26,578 nucleotides of DNA from Anaerolineales bacterium. GTDB lineage: Bacteria; Chloroflexota; Anaerolineae; 4572-78; J111. The notes under the pieces are model-generated. The model saw only the letters and a list, made by a program, of their open reading frames with translations. It was not told where the DNA came from and ran no database searches. Location of the stretch: assembly GCA_020634935.1 (NCBI GenBank), contig JACKAT010000072.1, positions 1 to 26,578 on the forward strand. The letters are read 5' to 3'. The position numbers and the translations under genes were made by a program. Positions 1 to 6,539 of the stretch are shown piece by piece (position 1 is the stretch's first letter; each line of letters begins with the position of its first letter).

Positions 1-32
1 TCTACCTCAGGAGAAATGTAGGCGCGGACCAT
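1..32 (-). CDS. HNH endonuclease, first 10 codons only (partial)
   Basis: An ATG on the minus strand overlaps the stop of the upstream ribbon-helix-helix-like gene in a TAATG arrangement, and the frame stays open to the window edge, reading MVRAYISPEV. In Cyanobacteria and Chloroflexota, genes like the upstream one are commonly followed by a small HNH endonuclease whose N-terminus has this form (a YIS motif, then a short helix and the Cys-x-x-Cys zinc site). No catalytic residue lies inside the window, so the call rests on the overlap and the neighbour. It could be another protein. Confidence 0.45.
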   Translation of the reverse strand, partial: MVRAYISPEV

Positions 33-400
33 TATGAGGGCTGAAGCGGTGGTTTCAACCCACGCTGTACGGCTATTTGCAAAGCGTGGGCTTTCCGCAC
101 CAGATCGCGTCGGTAGAGCTGCATCAATTCCTCAAGACGCTGCTGCTCTGAAGGAGACAGTTGATTTTCCCGGTTAAGGGCAAGGAGACGACTCATTTCC
201 TCTTGTTGATCAGCCGCCATCTGCAACTCACAGAGCGACAGAATCTGGCTATCAGAGAGAGATTCTAGCGGAGTTTCAGCCGCAGCTCGATCAAGCCATT
301 CGAGCAATACATCTTCGAGTCGCCGCTGAGTGCGCGTGGCAACATCTTTGGCCTGTATGACCAAGGCTTCAGGAAGTTCAAGCGTAATCGTTTCCGCCAT
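32..400 (-). CDS. Ribbon-helix-helix-like small protein, possible antitoxin or regulator
   Basis: This 122-aa protein begins MAETITLELPEALV, a beta-strand followed by helices (about residues 1-42) of the ribbon-helix-helix type used by many antitoxins for DNA binding. The rest is charged helix, ending in RKAHALQIAVQRGLKPPL. The start at 400 is preferred over the ATG at 415 because an AAAGGAG ribosome binding site ends 5 bases before it, inside the longer version. The stop overlaps the start of the next gene, so the two are translationally coupled. Related proteins in Cyanobacteria and Chloroflexota pair with HNH endonucleases. Whether the pair is a true toxin-antitoxin system is not established from sequence. 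The fold is inferred and the function is unproven. Confidence 0.7.
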   Translation of the reverse strand: MAETITLELPEALVIQAKDVATRTQRRLEDVLLEWLDRAAAETPLESLSDSQILSLCELQMAADQQEEMSRLLALNRENQLSPSEQQRLEELMQLYRRDLVRKAHALQIAVQRGLKPPLQPS

Positions 401-578
401 GTTATCTCCTTTCATTATGATAAGTTGTGACTCGTGGTTCAGGCATAGATGAGTTCAAGACAACTCATTGACCAAGGCTGAAACTAACAATACAGTGATT
501 ATACCCCGTTGTCGAGTGACCATCAAAAACCATTCTGCTTGAAAAAGATTGAGTTGTTGGGCCATGTGTAACGCAGCC

Positions 579-610
579 GTAGGTTCGGTTGAGTACGAAA
601 CCCGACCTAC
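579..610. repeat. GTAGGT...ACCTAC hairpin repeat, copy 1
   Basis: An imperfect palindrome, GTAGGTTCGG followed by a loop and CCGACCTAC. The same theme recurs at 3110-3139, 4186-4213 and 11161-11234. It sits in the gene-free stretch 401-900, which otherwise contains two copies of the GGAGCG element and no convincing gene. Confidence 0.6.
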
Positions 611-682
611 TATTCTATCTTTGTCGCTTAAGCGCTTTATATTCAAGGGGGTGTGACAGAAGCAGTGATACAGCAACGGGAA

Positions 683-767
683 TGAAAATTTACCGGAGCG
701 ACAAAGCTGGCTTTGTCATCCACGTTGGGGTCAAAGTAAACTTTGACGCTCCGGATCGCTATTTTCA
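683..767. repeat. GGAGCG double-hairpin repeat, copy 1
   Basis: The core at 695-752 begins GGAGCG and ends CGCTCC. It encloses two hairpins in a row: ACAAAGC-TG-GCTTTGT and GTCAAAGT-AA-ACTTTGAC. A further inverted repeat, TGAAAAT at 683 and ATTTTCA at 761, lies outside. Drawn as a single strand it forms a three-way junction. Other copies lie at 810-894, 10196-10250 and 25077-25134. Confidence 0.8.
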
Positions 768-809
768 GAGGAGGGAGTCCAACAGTCTCGGTTGAGACGA
801 CAGCGAGAA

Positions 810-894
810 TGAAAATTTACCGGAGCGACAAAGCTGGCTTTGTCATCCGCGTTGGGGTCAAAGTTTACTTTGACGCTCCATGCCGTTGTTTTCA
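810..894. repeat. GGAGCG double-hairpin repeat, copy 2
   Basis: The core at 822-879 is nearly identical to copy 1, including both internal hairpins. The differences are few: a C for A in the linker, and GTCAAAGT-TT-ACTTTGAC in place of the AA loop. The shared left flank GAATGAAAATTTACC and the right-hand GTTTTCA support an element of about 85 bp. It ends seven bases short of the stop codon of the 238-aa gene. Confidence 0.8.
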
Positions 895-900
895 AGCGAG

Positions 901-1617
901 TTAGGTTTGAGGTGAGTCCTTCTCTCTGGCCGGGCGCTTGGGTACCTCAAAGCCCCACTTTTCCATCCCCGTGGTAATGGTATGATCGAAATGTTTGATG
1001 ATGATCATGCTGCCGGCCACCCGCAAACATTCATACAACTTCTTCAAAGCGACGGCGCGGTTCGAGTAACTGGCTTTGCGGCGGCCATAACTGCTGCGCC
1101 GAACGGCCAGATTGGCCTTTAACTCATTCCGCAAGCGAGTGACCTCGGCCAGATCGGGCGCAGTAAAACGCTCCTCCGGCGGGCGGCTTTCTTCCTTGGC
1201 GATATAGGCGTTGAGCAGCGCCAACCGCCCCGGCAGCCTTTTGGGCAGCAGGATGTTGCGGGTGCTTTGCTTAACCTGAAAGCCCCACTGTTCGGCGGCT
1301 TCCGGCGTTTCAATAAATTCAAGATGGAGCTTGTGGTGAATTTTGCGGACAACGGTCTTGGCCTGCTCATCCAGCCGTTTGACCGTCTCCGAAGCGATGG
1401 TCCGCTGCGCTTCGCTGGTTTGGAACTCCTTCTGCGAGGGAATGCACTGCTGCAACAACTGCCGGATATCCGGCAACAGGGGCGACTGCTGCGCCGGCGG
1501 GAGGGTTTCATCATAAGCCACAAATATTTCGCCCGCAGTGATGAGACCCGCGCTATCCTCCGTTGAGGGCAGTTGGGGCTGGTAGGGACTGAGATGGTCT
1601 AAGATGGTTTTGTACAT
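901..1617 (-). CDS. Hypothetical 238-aa helical protein with two WGF(Q/E)V motifs
   Basis: I do not recognise a named family. The protein is soluble, has no signal peptide or membrane segment, and is rich in charged helix. The motif WGFQV at residues 111-115 and WGFEV at 221-225 lie exactly 110 residues apart, each after a helical stretch, which suggests an internally duplicated two-domain protein. A basic patch (RRSSYGRRK, about 173-181) lies in the second half. The ATG is preceded by only a weak ribosome binding site. The 42-bp minisatellite lies directly upstream and the GGAGCG repeats directly downstream, so the gene is boxed in by repeats. Codon use and the long open frame favour a real gene. 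Confidence 0.7.
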   Translation of the reverse strand: MYKTILDHLSPYQPQLPSTEDSAGLITAGEIFVAYDETLPPAQQSPLLPDIRQLLQQCIPSQKEFQTSEAQRTIASETVKRLDEQAKTVVRKIHHKLHLEFIETPEAAEQWGFQVKQSTRNILLPKRLPGRLALLNAYIAKEESRPPEERFTAPDLAEVTRLRNELKANLAVRRSSYGRRKASYSNRAVALKKLYECLRVAGSMIIIKHFDHTITTGMEKWGFEVPKRPAREKDSPQT

Positions 1618-1754
1618 GATGATGGTCTACTTTTCGATATGATGATGGTGGTATTGGATATCAGATCGTATTAAGTTGTATAAGGTTAAGATCAGTATAT
1701 CGAATTTTTTTAACCTTGTCCAGCGGACTACTAATTTTTCGTTCATCCCCTATC

Positions 1755-2280
1755 TTCGGAATGGTGGGAAGATAGGTGTCCTGTCGGAACGCGTTGTTCG
1801 GAATGATGGGAAGATAGGTGTCCTGTCGGAACAGTATGTTCGGAATGGTGGGAAGGTAGGTGTCACGTCGGAACACGTTGTTCGGAATGGTGGGAAGATA
1901 GGTGTCCTGTCGGAATAGTATGTTCGGAATGGTGGGAAGGTAGGTGTCACGTCGGAACGCGTTGTTCGGAATGGTGGGAAGATAGGTGTCACGTCGGAAC
2001 GCGCTGTTCGGAATGGTGGGAAGATAGGTGTCACGTCGGAACGCGTTGTTCGGAATGGTGGGAAGATAGGTGTCCTGTCGGAACGCGTTGTTCGGAATGG
2101 TGGGAAGATAGGTGTCCTGTCGGAACACGTTGTTCGGAATGATGGGAAGATAGGTGTCCTGTCGGAACGCGTTGTTCGGAATGGTGGGAAGATAGGTGTC
2201 CTGCCGGGATCGTGTGTTCGGAATGATGGGAAGATAGGTGTCCTGCCGGAACACGTTGTTCGGAATGATGGGAAGATATG
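1755..2280. repeat. 42-bp minisatellite, 12.5 tandem units
   Basis: Twelve complete 42-bp units start at 1755, 1797, 1839 and so on to 2217, and a partial unit starts at 2259. The consensus begins TTCGGAATGGTGGGAAGATA and ends GTCGGAACGCGTTG. Units differ by a few substitutions, mainly CCTG or CACG after GGTGT, and GCGTTG, ACGTTG or AGTATG at the end, with no indels. Each unit junction has GAAC-N5-GTTC dyad symmetry. Because 42 is divisible by three and the unit has few stops, five of six frames are open in the consensus, so long ORFs here are not evidence of coding. It is not a CRISPR array: there are no unique spacers. Confidence 0.95.
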
Positions 2281-2417
2281 ATTCCCGTCATGACTAGAAC
2301 ATCACGGTTATTCGCATAGGATCGCCGGCTTGAATTGTTCGGTAAGGGGAGCCAACCATACGATTTTTTGTTCGTCAGTGGATTGATCGGAGCGGAATTA
2401 GGTAACGGGGGGTCTCA

Positions 2418-2467
2418 AAATTCAACCCCGACTCAGAAAAAATACGATAGTATGCTATACTCAATAC
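2418..2467 (+). repeat. Upstream sequence shared with 3178-3227, copy 1 (possible promoter region)
   Basis: About 50 bases beginning AAATTCAACCCCGACTCAG are closely matched by AAATTCAACCTCGCCTCAG at 3178, and similarity continues through ATACGATAGTATGC versus TTCGATGGTATGC. This copy lies about 80 bases upstream of the RelB-like gene. The rest of 2281-2548 shows no gene I can support. Confidence 0.6.
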
Positions 2468-2548
2468 ACCGCAATATACCTTATATGACTTTGCCTACTC
2501 AGGCTGCGGCGATCCTGAGGCTTATTTTAACTCAACTAGGGTGCATAT

Positions 2549-2773
2549 ATGACAGGCTTGGAAGCGTTAGAAACCGTTCAATACGTAACAGTCAAAGGAA
2601 AAAGATTGGCCGTTGTGGACCTAGATAATTGGGAAGCGCTCATTGAATGGCTGGAAACCTTTGAAGATATAAAAATTGCTCAACAAGCTTTTGATGAATT
2701 GAAAGCCGTTGGGGGTGACCGAAAGAAAGCCGGCTGGCTGAAATGGGATGAGGTTAAAGAGGAACTGGGGTGA
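2549..2773 (+). CDS. Type II antitoxin, RelB/Phd-like
   Basis: This acidic 74-aa protein probably neutralises the toxin encoded by the next gene. Residues 8-33 (ETVQYVTVKGKRLAVVD, then LDNWEALIEWLE) show the short beta-strand plus helix start typical of Phd/RelB-type antitoxins. The C-terminal half is charged and probably wraps the toxin. The stop TGA overlaps the GTG start of the toxin gene (GTGA), the usual coupled arrangement. An AGGG lies about 10 bases before the ATG. Assignment to RelB versus Phd is not certain. The pairing with the toxin is the strongest evidence. Confidence 0.75.
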   Translation: MTGLEALETVQYVTVKGKRLAVVDLDNWEALIEWLETFEDIKIAQQAFDELKAVGGDRKKAGWLKWDEVKEELG

Positions 2774-3069
2774 GCCGCTATACGATCTATGTCACTCCTC
2801 AAACCTTAGACGCCATCAAAACCCTTCCCGGTAATGTTCGGCAGCGAGTTAAACGAGCCATTGACCAATTAGCCGATGAACCGCGCCCTTCCAAAAGCAA
2901 GACCCTGACTGTACCCGACGCTGAGTATGAACTGCGCCGGCTGCGTTTAGATCGATGGCGGATTATCTATGCCATAACCGAGACGGAGAAAATCGTTGAT
3001 GTCTTGACCGTGCGTAAACGTCCGCCCTATGATTACGGCGATTTGGAAGAACTGCTTCAAGAAATATAG
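2770..3069 (+). CDS. RelE/ParE-family toxin
   Basis: A 99-aa protein of the RelE/ParE fold: YTIYVTPQTLDAIKTLP, a helical stretch, then YELRRLRLDRWRIIYAI and VDVLTVRKRPPYDY. The pattern of strand, two helices, the LR-x-LR-x-(D/G)-x-(W/Y)R-(I/V)-x-Y core and the final VRKR strand is characteristic. RelE members cut mRNA on the ribosome and ParE members poison gyrase. This sequence looks more RelE-like, but I cannot decide. It starts at GTG inside the antitoxin stop, so translation is coupled. A conserved repeat hairpin (3110-3139) follows and may help end transcription. Confidence 0.85.
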   Translation: MSRYTIYVTPQTLDAIKTLPGNVRQRVKRAIDQLADEPRPSKSKTLTVPDAEYELRRLRLDRWRIIYAITETEKIVDVLTVRKRPPYDYGDLEELLQEI

Positions 3070-3109
3070 GCCGAAAGATCCTCTGACAATCTGTACATCT
3101 CCAATATCC

Positions 3110-3139
3110 GTCGGGTTGAGGCACGAAACCCGACCTACG
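3110..3139. repeat. GTAGGT...ACCTAC hairpin repeat, copy 2
   Basis: GTCGGGTT and AACCCGAC form a perfect 8-bp stem around a 9-base loop, followed by CTACG. It lies 40 bases after the RelE-like toxin stop and lacks a T-run, so it is a repeat rather than a canonical terminator. Confidence 0.6.
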
Positions 3140-3177
3140 CTGGCTGGCGGCTGAATTTTCTTTCAGCGAAGTCAGGC

Positions 3178-3227
3178 AAAATTCAACCTCGCCTCAGAGA
3201 AACTTCGATGGTATGCGCTACTTATTA
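3178..3227 (+). repeat. Upstream sequence shared with 2418-2467, copy 2
   Basis: Second copy of the approximately 50-base sequence found upstream of the RelB/RelE pair. Here it lies about 80 bases before the start of the 3305 gene. The equal distance to two different toxin-antitoxin-like operons suggests a regulatory or insertion-derived origin. Confidence 0.6.
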
Positions 3228-3249
3228 AAGACGTGGGTAAAAATTAGAT

Positions 3250-3287
3250 TTGAAAACCGCTAAACCTATGATAAAATAGGTATACCT
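3250..3287 (+). promoter_or_regulatory. Promoter with adjacent AGGTATACCT palindrome (candidate operator)
   Basis: TTGAAA (3250-3255) and TAAAAT (3272-3277) are spaced 16 bases apart and match sigma-70-type elements well. The perfect 10-bp palindrome AGGTATACCT (3278-3287) starts directly after the -10 box, where a repressor would block transcription. An AAGGAT ribosome binding site follows before the ATG at 3305. Autoregulation by the antitoxin-like product is an inference. Confidence 0.5.
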
Positions 3288-3304
3288 GAAAATAAGGATG
3301 GATT

Positions 3305-3676
3305 ATGTCGGACTTAGTATTCGCTTTGCCCGTCAGTGTTGAACAAATAGCGGCAGTTATCAAACAAATGGACGAGGCTGATCAGGAGCGGCTTCTTGAT
3401 CTAGTACCCAGTTTGCGTCAAATAGCAGCCCAACCACGTGTTAGAACCGCAGAGCAGACTCAGGCCAATATTGCTCGTTTGCAGGCAGAGGTTTTAGCGG
3501 CTTTAGATAACCAACCTTTGTCTCCAGATGACCCCTTTCTAGGCGATTTAACGCTGGGTCAATACCACGCTTTACCCGATGAGAAAAAAGCCGCGCTCTG
3601 GGATGAGTGGGCAGATGTAGACTTAATGGCGCTTGAGGAACAAGAGACTAATCCGAATGCGTTGTCTACTGGATAA
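3305..3676 (+). CDS. Antitoxin-like protein paired with the PIN-like gene
   Basis: This acidic 123-aa protein has no motif that I can name firmly. Residues 1-45 (VSVEQIAAVIKQMDEADQE and following) are helical and could form a dimerisation or DNA-binding module. The C-terminal part (LTLGQYHALPDEKKAALWDE, then a run of acidic residues) resembles the flexible toxin-binding tails of antitoxins. Its last 20 bases overlap the next gene, and a good promoter with a palindromic operator candidate lies just upstream, as expected for an autoregulated pair. The antitoxin role is inferred from context and composition, not from a recognised domain. Confidence 0.6.
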   Translation: MSDLVFALPVSVEQIAAVIKQMDEADQERLLDLVPSLRQIAAQPRVRTAEQTQANIARLQAEVLAALDNQPLSPDDPFLGDLTLGQYHALPDEKKAALWDEWADVDLMALEEQETNPNALSTG

Positions 3677-4181
3677 AGTGACTGCTCGGTATACCGTCCA
3701 AGGCTTCCTAAAGCTTGCCGAAACACGAAGTCTGACTCCGGAAGAGATATCCGCGCTTGACCTTTTCTCACTTGCTGCTCCCCCAACGATACGTTTATTT
3801 ATTGTGCCGCCAACGGCCAGCGTTTTACAAAAGCTAGCCCACCTACCACGGTATTCGATTATCATTCAGTTGGTCCTAAATCGCGTCGAGGTTGTTACAC
3901 CGACCCGTTATTTCAAACGATGGGCGCGCCGGTTACGTGATTATGGCTTTGCCCGAGAAGATGCTGCTATCCTTGCCTTAGCAACGTTTGGCACGGATAA
4001 AGAAGGCGCTATCCTGGGGATGGATTACGTGGCAACCTTTGACCAGCCCATGATCAACCACTGGCTGGTTCAGCAGCAGGCTATCCAAGACCACTTAACC
4101 GCAATGAAGTCCAACCTATCGGCGCCCTATCATAAGGCCAATTTACCCCAAGTACTCCGTCCTGAACAGATAGATGTTTAA
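3657..4181 (+). CDS. PIN-like domain protein, candidate toxin
   Basis: A 174-aa protein starting MRCLLDKVTARYTVQGFLKL. The LLDK start resembles the first acidic strand of PIN nucleases (LLDTN), and the C-terminal half has the matching late motif: LRDYGFAREDAAILALATF, then ILGMDYVATFDQPMINHW, with spaced acidic residues at the expected order. PIN proteins such as VapC cut structured RNA. The ATG at 3657 is chosen over the upstream TTG at 3633 because the PIN-like start fits it and an AAGAG lies about 10 bases before. It overlaps the antitoxin-like gene by 20 bases. The match to canonical VapC is distant (for example K replaces the usual T-N after LLD), so activity is uncertain. Confidence 0.65.
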   Translation: MRCLLDKVTARYTVQGFLKLAETRSLTPEEISALDLFSLAAPPTIRLFIVPPTASVLQKLAHLPRYSIIIQLVLNRVEVVTPTRYFKRWARRLRDYGFAREDAAILALATFGTDKEGAILGMDYVATFDQPMINHWLVQQQAIQDHLTAMKSNLSAPYHKANLPQVLRPEQIDV

Positions 4182-4185
4182 TAGT

Positions 4186-4213
4186 CGTAGGTTGAGCCTC
4201 AACCCGACCTACG
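4186..4213. repeat. GTAGGT...ACCTAC hairpin repeat, copy 3
   Basis: CGTAGGT and ACCTACG form a 7-bp perfect stem around a short G/C-rich loop, five bases after the PIN-like stop and 18 bases before the end of the convergent membrane protein gene. It could serve both genes as a weak bidirectional terminator, but has no T-run. Confidence 0.6.
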
Positions 4214-4231
4214 CTCTCCATTCTTCATTCT

Positions 4232-5635
4232 CTATTCGCCTGCTCCGTTTTCTTCCCGCAAATGCTGCGCCACCAGTCTGGCAGCGGCATTTTGCCAGTT
4301 GTACAGCGTGCGCTCCGGGACGTAGGTTCTAAACCAATCGAGCGCTTCGGCGGCGGCCGGGTCGAGGTCGTCATCATCGTACTCGGCGCGGCGGCTGTAG
4401 GGACGTATGCCGGCCACGTAGGGGAAATAGAGGGCGTTGTAGTGCCGCCACTCCTCCGTTGTGCCAAACGAGTCGGCGGTGGGCGGCTTGAGTTGGGCGA
4501 TGCTTTCGGCCAGCAGCCGCTTGAGTTCGGCCGCTCGTTCGAGGGTGTTGTCGGGCGCGTCTCGCTCGGCCAGACGGCTGTCGATGACGGGCAGGCGCGT
4601 GAGCGGGCTGGTCGCCAGGCGCGGCAGGTTGCCTAGATGGCTCAAAGTGCGGCGGGTCAGGCGAATAAACTCGTCTTCATCCAGGTTGGTCAGGTCGAGG
4701 GCCTCGTTGAGGCGGGGTAGGGCGCTGGCGGTGGTGCGTAAATCGGCGCGGGCGCGGCGCAGACCGGGAAAGGCGGCGAAGGCCACCCGGTCGAGCGAGC
4801 TTTGCAGCGGATCGGCAAAGATTTGCACGGCGACCGCTGCCGTGATGTTGATCAACAGCAGGGCCAGCAGCGGCAAGGTTGGACCGGTGGCCAGCAGCAT
4901 CGTGACGACGACCGGCCCGGCGAAGATCAGCACAAACAGCAGCGCCCCATCCAGCGAGCGAAAAAAGTCGGGCAGCAAGGTCTCACCCTCGGCAAAGGCA
5001 TCGAGTACGGCGATGACCACGCCCAATATCGCCAGATCGAGGCTCATCCCCAACACCAGCCACCCGCGCGGCAGCCCATCGAGCGGCGCCAGCATCAGCC
5101 CCAGCGACAACCCCAAAAAGATCATCGCCGCCAGCAGCAAGCCCAGCGGCAGTTTGATCGAGGTCGCCCGGTAGGCCCGCACAATGAGCGCCACCGACGC
5201 GCCCAAACATAAACCCAACCCCACCACGAAGATCGGGTAAGCCGGGCCGGGTCGAGCCGCGTCCGGCGTAACCTCGAAGATCAACGACGTGGCTAAACCC
5301 AGCACGATCAGTCCTATCGCCAGCGCCGGCCCGCCGATATCCCACCACCGGCTCAGACGATCCCGCTCCGGGGCCTGGTCCGGCAGCAGGTAGATCATCG
5401 CGCCCAACCAGAAAATGGCCGGCATAAACAGCAGCGACCAGTGCAGCCGGGTCAACCAGGCCGCCGCCAGCGTCGAAGGTGACGCCGTCGCCAGGGTTGT
5501 TGCGGCCAGGCTAACGGCATACGCGGTCAAGCCCAACCCGGCATAACGCAGCGGCGGCTTGGCCGGGTCGCGGCCAATCAGATATAAGCCCAGCCACAGC
5601 GCCAAGGTGTAGGTGATGATTTCCAAAACAAGCAT
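4232..5635 (-). CDS. Polytopic membrane protein with C-terminal cytoplasmic domain
   Basis: This 467-aa protein has about nine predicted membrane helices in residues 1-275 (for example LVLEIITYTLALWLGLYL, then segments near 30-48, 65-85, 100-120, 135-155, 162-185, 192-213, 230-250 and 253-275). A soluble C-terminal domain of about 190 residues is rich in Arg, Leu and acidic residues. The N-terminal layout recalls the 7TM sensor regions of histidine kinases, but no H-box or ATPase motif is present. Near the end, EEWRHYNALYFPYVAGIRPY and an acidic run (DDDDLD, about 418) are distinctive. I cannot name the family. The gene stands alone on the minus strand between two toxin-antitoxin pairs and lacks a strong ribosome binding site at the ATG. 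Confidence 0.8.
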   Translation of the reverse strand: MLVLEIITYTLALWLGLYLIGRDPAKPPLRYAGLGLTAYAVSLAATTLATASPSTLAAAWLTRLHWSLLFMPAIFWLGAMIYLLPDQAPERDRLSRWWDIGGPALAIGLIVLGLATSLIFEVTPDAARPGPAYPIFVVGLGLCLGASVALIVRAYRATSIKLPLGLLLAAMIFLGLSLGLMLAPLDGLPRGWLVLGMSLDLAILGVVIAVLDAFAEGETLLPDFFRSLDGALLFVLIFAGPVVVTMLLATGPTLPLLALLLINITAAVAVQIFADPLQSSLDRVAFAAFPGLRRARADLRTTASALPRLNEALDLTNLDEDEFIRLTRRTLSHLGNLPRLATSPLTRLPVIDSRLAERDAPDNTLERAAELKRLLAESIAQLKPPTADSFGTTEEWRHYNALYFPYVAGIRPYSRRAEYDDDDLDPAAAEALDWFRTYVPERTLYNWQNAAARLVAQHLREENGAGE

Positions 5636-5789
5636 AGTTATAATTCAGGCGATTATTAAGGGATTGGGAGATGAACGGATTGAAATATTGTAGTAGAAAT
5701 CCTAGAAACAACAAGGTTATTGTGGTAGGTGACAAAATACAATCCCGTGAATTTGAGGAAATATAGAAGCTGGTCTTTCATTAAAAAAC

Positions 5790-5818
5790 TAGACGTGCTG
5801 GCGATTACAAATTACAAT
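5790..5818 (+). promoter_or_regulatory. Candidate promoter of the 5873 toxin-antitoxin operon
   Basis: TAGACG (5790-5795) and TACAAT (5813-5818) are 17 bases apart, giving four of six and five of six matches to sigma-70-type boxes, 55 bases before the antitoxin start. This is read by eye and could be chance in AT-rich DNA. Confidence 0.3.
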
Positions 5819-5872
5819 ATAATAACAACTCATAAATTGGCGGATGCAGCCCTGAACCAAAAGGAATGTGTC

Positions 5873-6073
5873 ATGACAACCGTAGAAAAAATCCAATCGG
5901 CGATAGACGCGCTTTCCCCGGAAGAATACAATTTGCTAAGGCAATGGTTTTTTGAACGAGATTGGGAGCAGTGGGATAAGCAGATTAAACAAGATGTAAA
6001 ATTGGGTAAACTAGATTTTTTGATCGAAGAAGCCTTAGCTGAAAAAGAACAAGATAAACTCAAAGAACTCTAA
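5873..6073 (+). CDS. Small type II antitoxin
   Basis: A 66-aa protein: MTTVEKIQSAIDALSPEEY, then LLRQWFFERDWEQWDKQI and a C-terminal LGKLDFLIEEALAEKEQDKL. This pattern (an LSPEEY-x-x-LR-x-WF core followed by a D-x-x-x-GKLDFL-x-EEA tail) is a common small antitoxin in Cyanobacteria and Chloroflexota, found beside RelE-fold toxins. The ATG at 5873 is chosen because the family begins there and an AAGGA precedes it by about 8 bases. The frame is open further upstream but that part is low-complexity and unrelated. The stop codon abuts the toxin ATG with no gap. Confidence 0.85.
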   Translation: MTTVEKIQSAIDALSPEEYNLLRQWFFERDWEQWDKQIKQDVKLGKLDFLIEEALAEKEQDKLKEL

Positions 6074-6325
6074 ATGCACAAGGCCACAAGTCGTTTCTGG
6101 GAAGGCTTCGAAAACCTTCCAGAGCCTATCCAAAGATTAGCCAAAAAGAATTTTGAGCTACTCAAAGTTGACACTCAACACCCGTCTCTACACTTTAAAA
6201 AAATAGGTCAATTCTGGTCTGTACGTATTGGTCTCAACTACAGGGCGCTTGCGGTCAAACAGGACGATGACTACATCTGGGTGTGGATTGGTACGCACGA
6301 CGCATATGATCGTCTAATCAACTAA
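6074..6325 (+). CDS. RelE/HigB-fold toxin
   Basis: An 83-aa basic protein. The order is SRFWEGFENLPEPIQRLAKK (first helices), LHFKKIGQFWSVRIGLNYRA (the core beta-hairpin with the conserved Ser-Val-Arg-Ile-x-x-x-Tyr-Arg), and VWIGTHDAYDRLI (final strand with Gly-x-His-x-x-Tyr-Asp). This is a compact RelE-superfamily fold, and the final GTHDAYD motif is typical of the cyanobacterial/chloroflexal subgroup. It starts directly after the antitoxin stop and shares its ribosomes. The target (mRNA cleavage on the ribosome) is inferred from the family. Confidence 0.85.
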   Translation: MHKATSRFWEGFENLPEPIQRLAKKNFELLKVDTQHPSLHFKKIGQFWSVRIGLNYRALAVKQDDDYIWVWIGTHDAYDRLIN

Positions 6326-6336
6326 AGCTCATTACG

Positions 6337-6375
6337 AATATCAACCACGTAATGGATATTTGATGGGTTTTTTTT
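6337..6375 (+). terminator. Candidate terminator after the toxin gene
   Basis: AATATC...CA and TGGATATT can pair around a short loop, followed a few bases later by a run of eight or nine T residues (to about 6375). The stem is AT-rich with an internal bulge, so it is weaker than a textbook terminator. Confidence 0.35.
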
Positions 6376-6539
6376 ATGAACGATGGACTATGGAAGCTGG
6401 CGATATTTTTCATACGGTATTATACCCTCTTCCTCTCCTGATCGCCCCCAGAAATTTGAGTCTCGCGCAAATTGCGGCATAATAGGCCCATATGTAGTTT
6501 GCCTCTATATCCACTTTTAGATCATAGGCCAGGTAAACC

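Noticed and set aside
32..415. Longer start of the RHH-like gene (five extra residues)
   Set aside because: The AAAGGAG ribosome binding site lies inside the extra codons, placing the start at 400.
455..676. 73-aa minus-strand ORF
   Set aside because: No recognisable family, no ribosome binding site, and it overlaps a repeat hairpin at 579-610.
1661..2254. 197-aa minus-strand ORF of 14-residue repeats
   Set aside because: It is open only because the 42-bp unit lacks stops in several frames. It starts at GTG inside a repeat unit without ribosome binding site, and equal ORFs exist in other frames.
1755..2280. CRISPR array
   Set aside because: Units are contiguous copies with no unique spacers and no cas genes nearby.
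2335..2628. 97-aa ORF overlapping the RelB-like gene
   Set aside because: It runs into the antitoxin gene in another frame and has no start signal.
5729..5872. Upstream extension of the 5873 antitoxin
   Set aside because: The extra residues are not part of the family and contain the candidate promoter.
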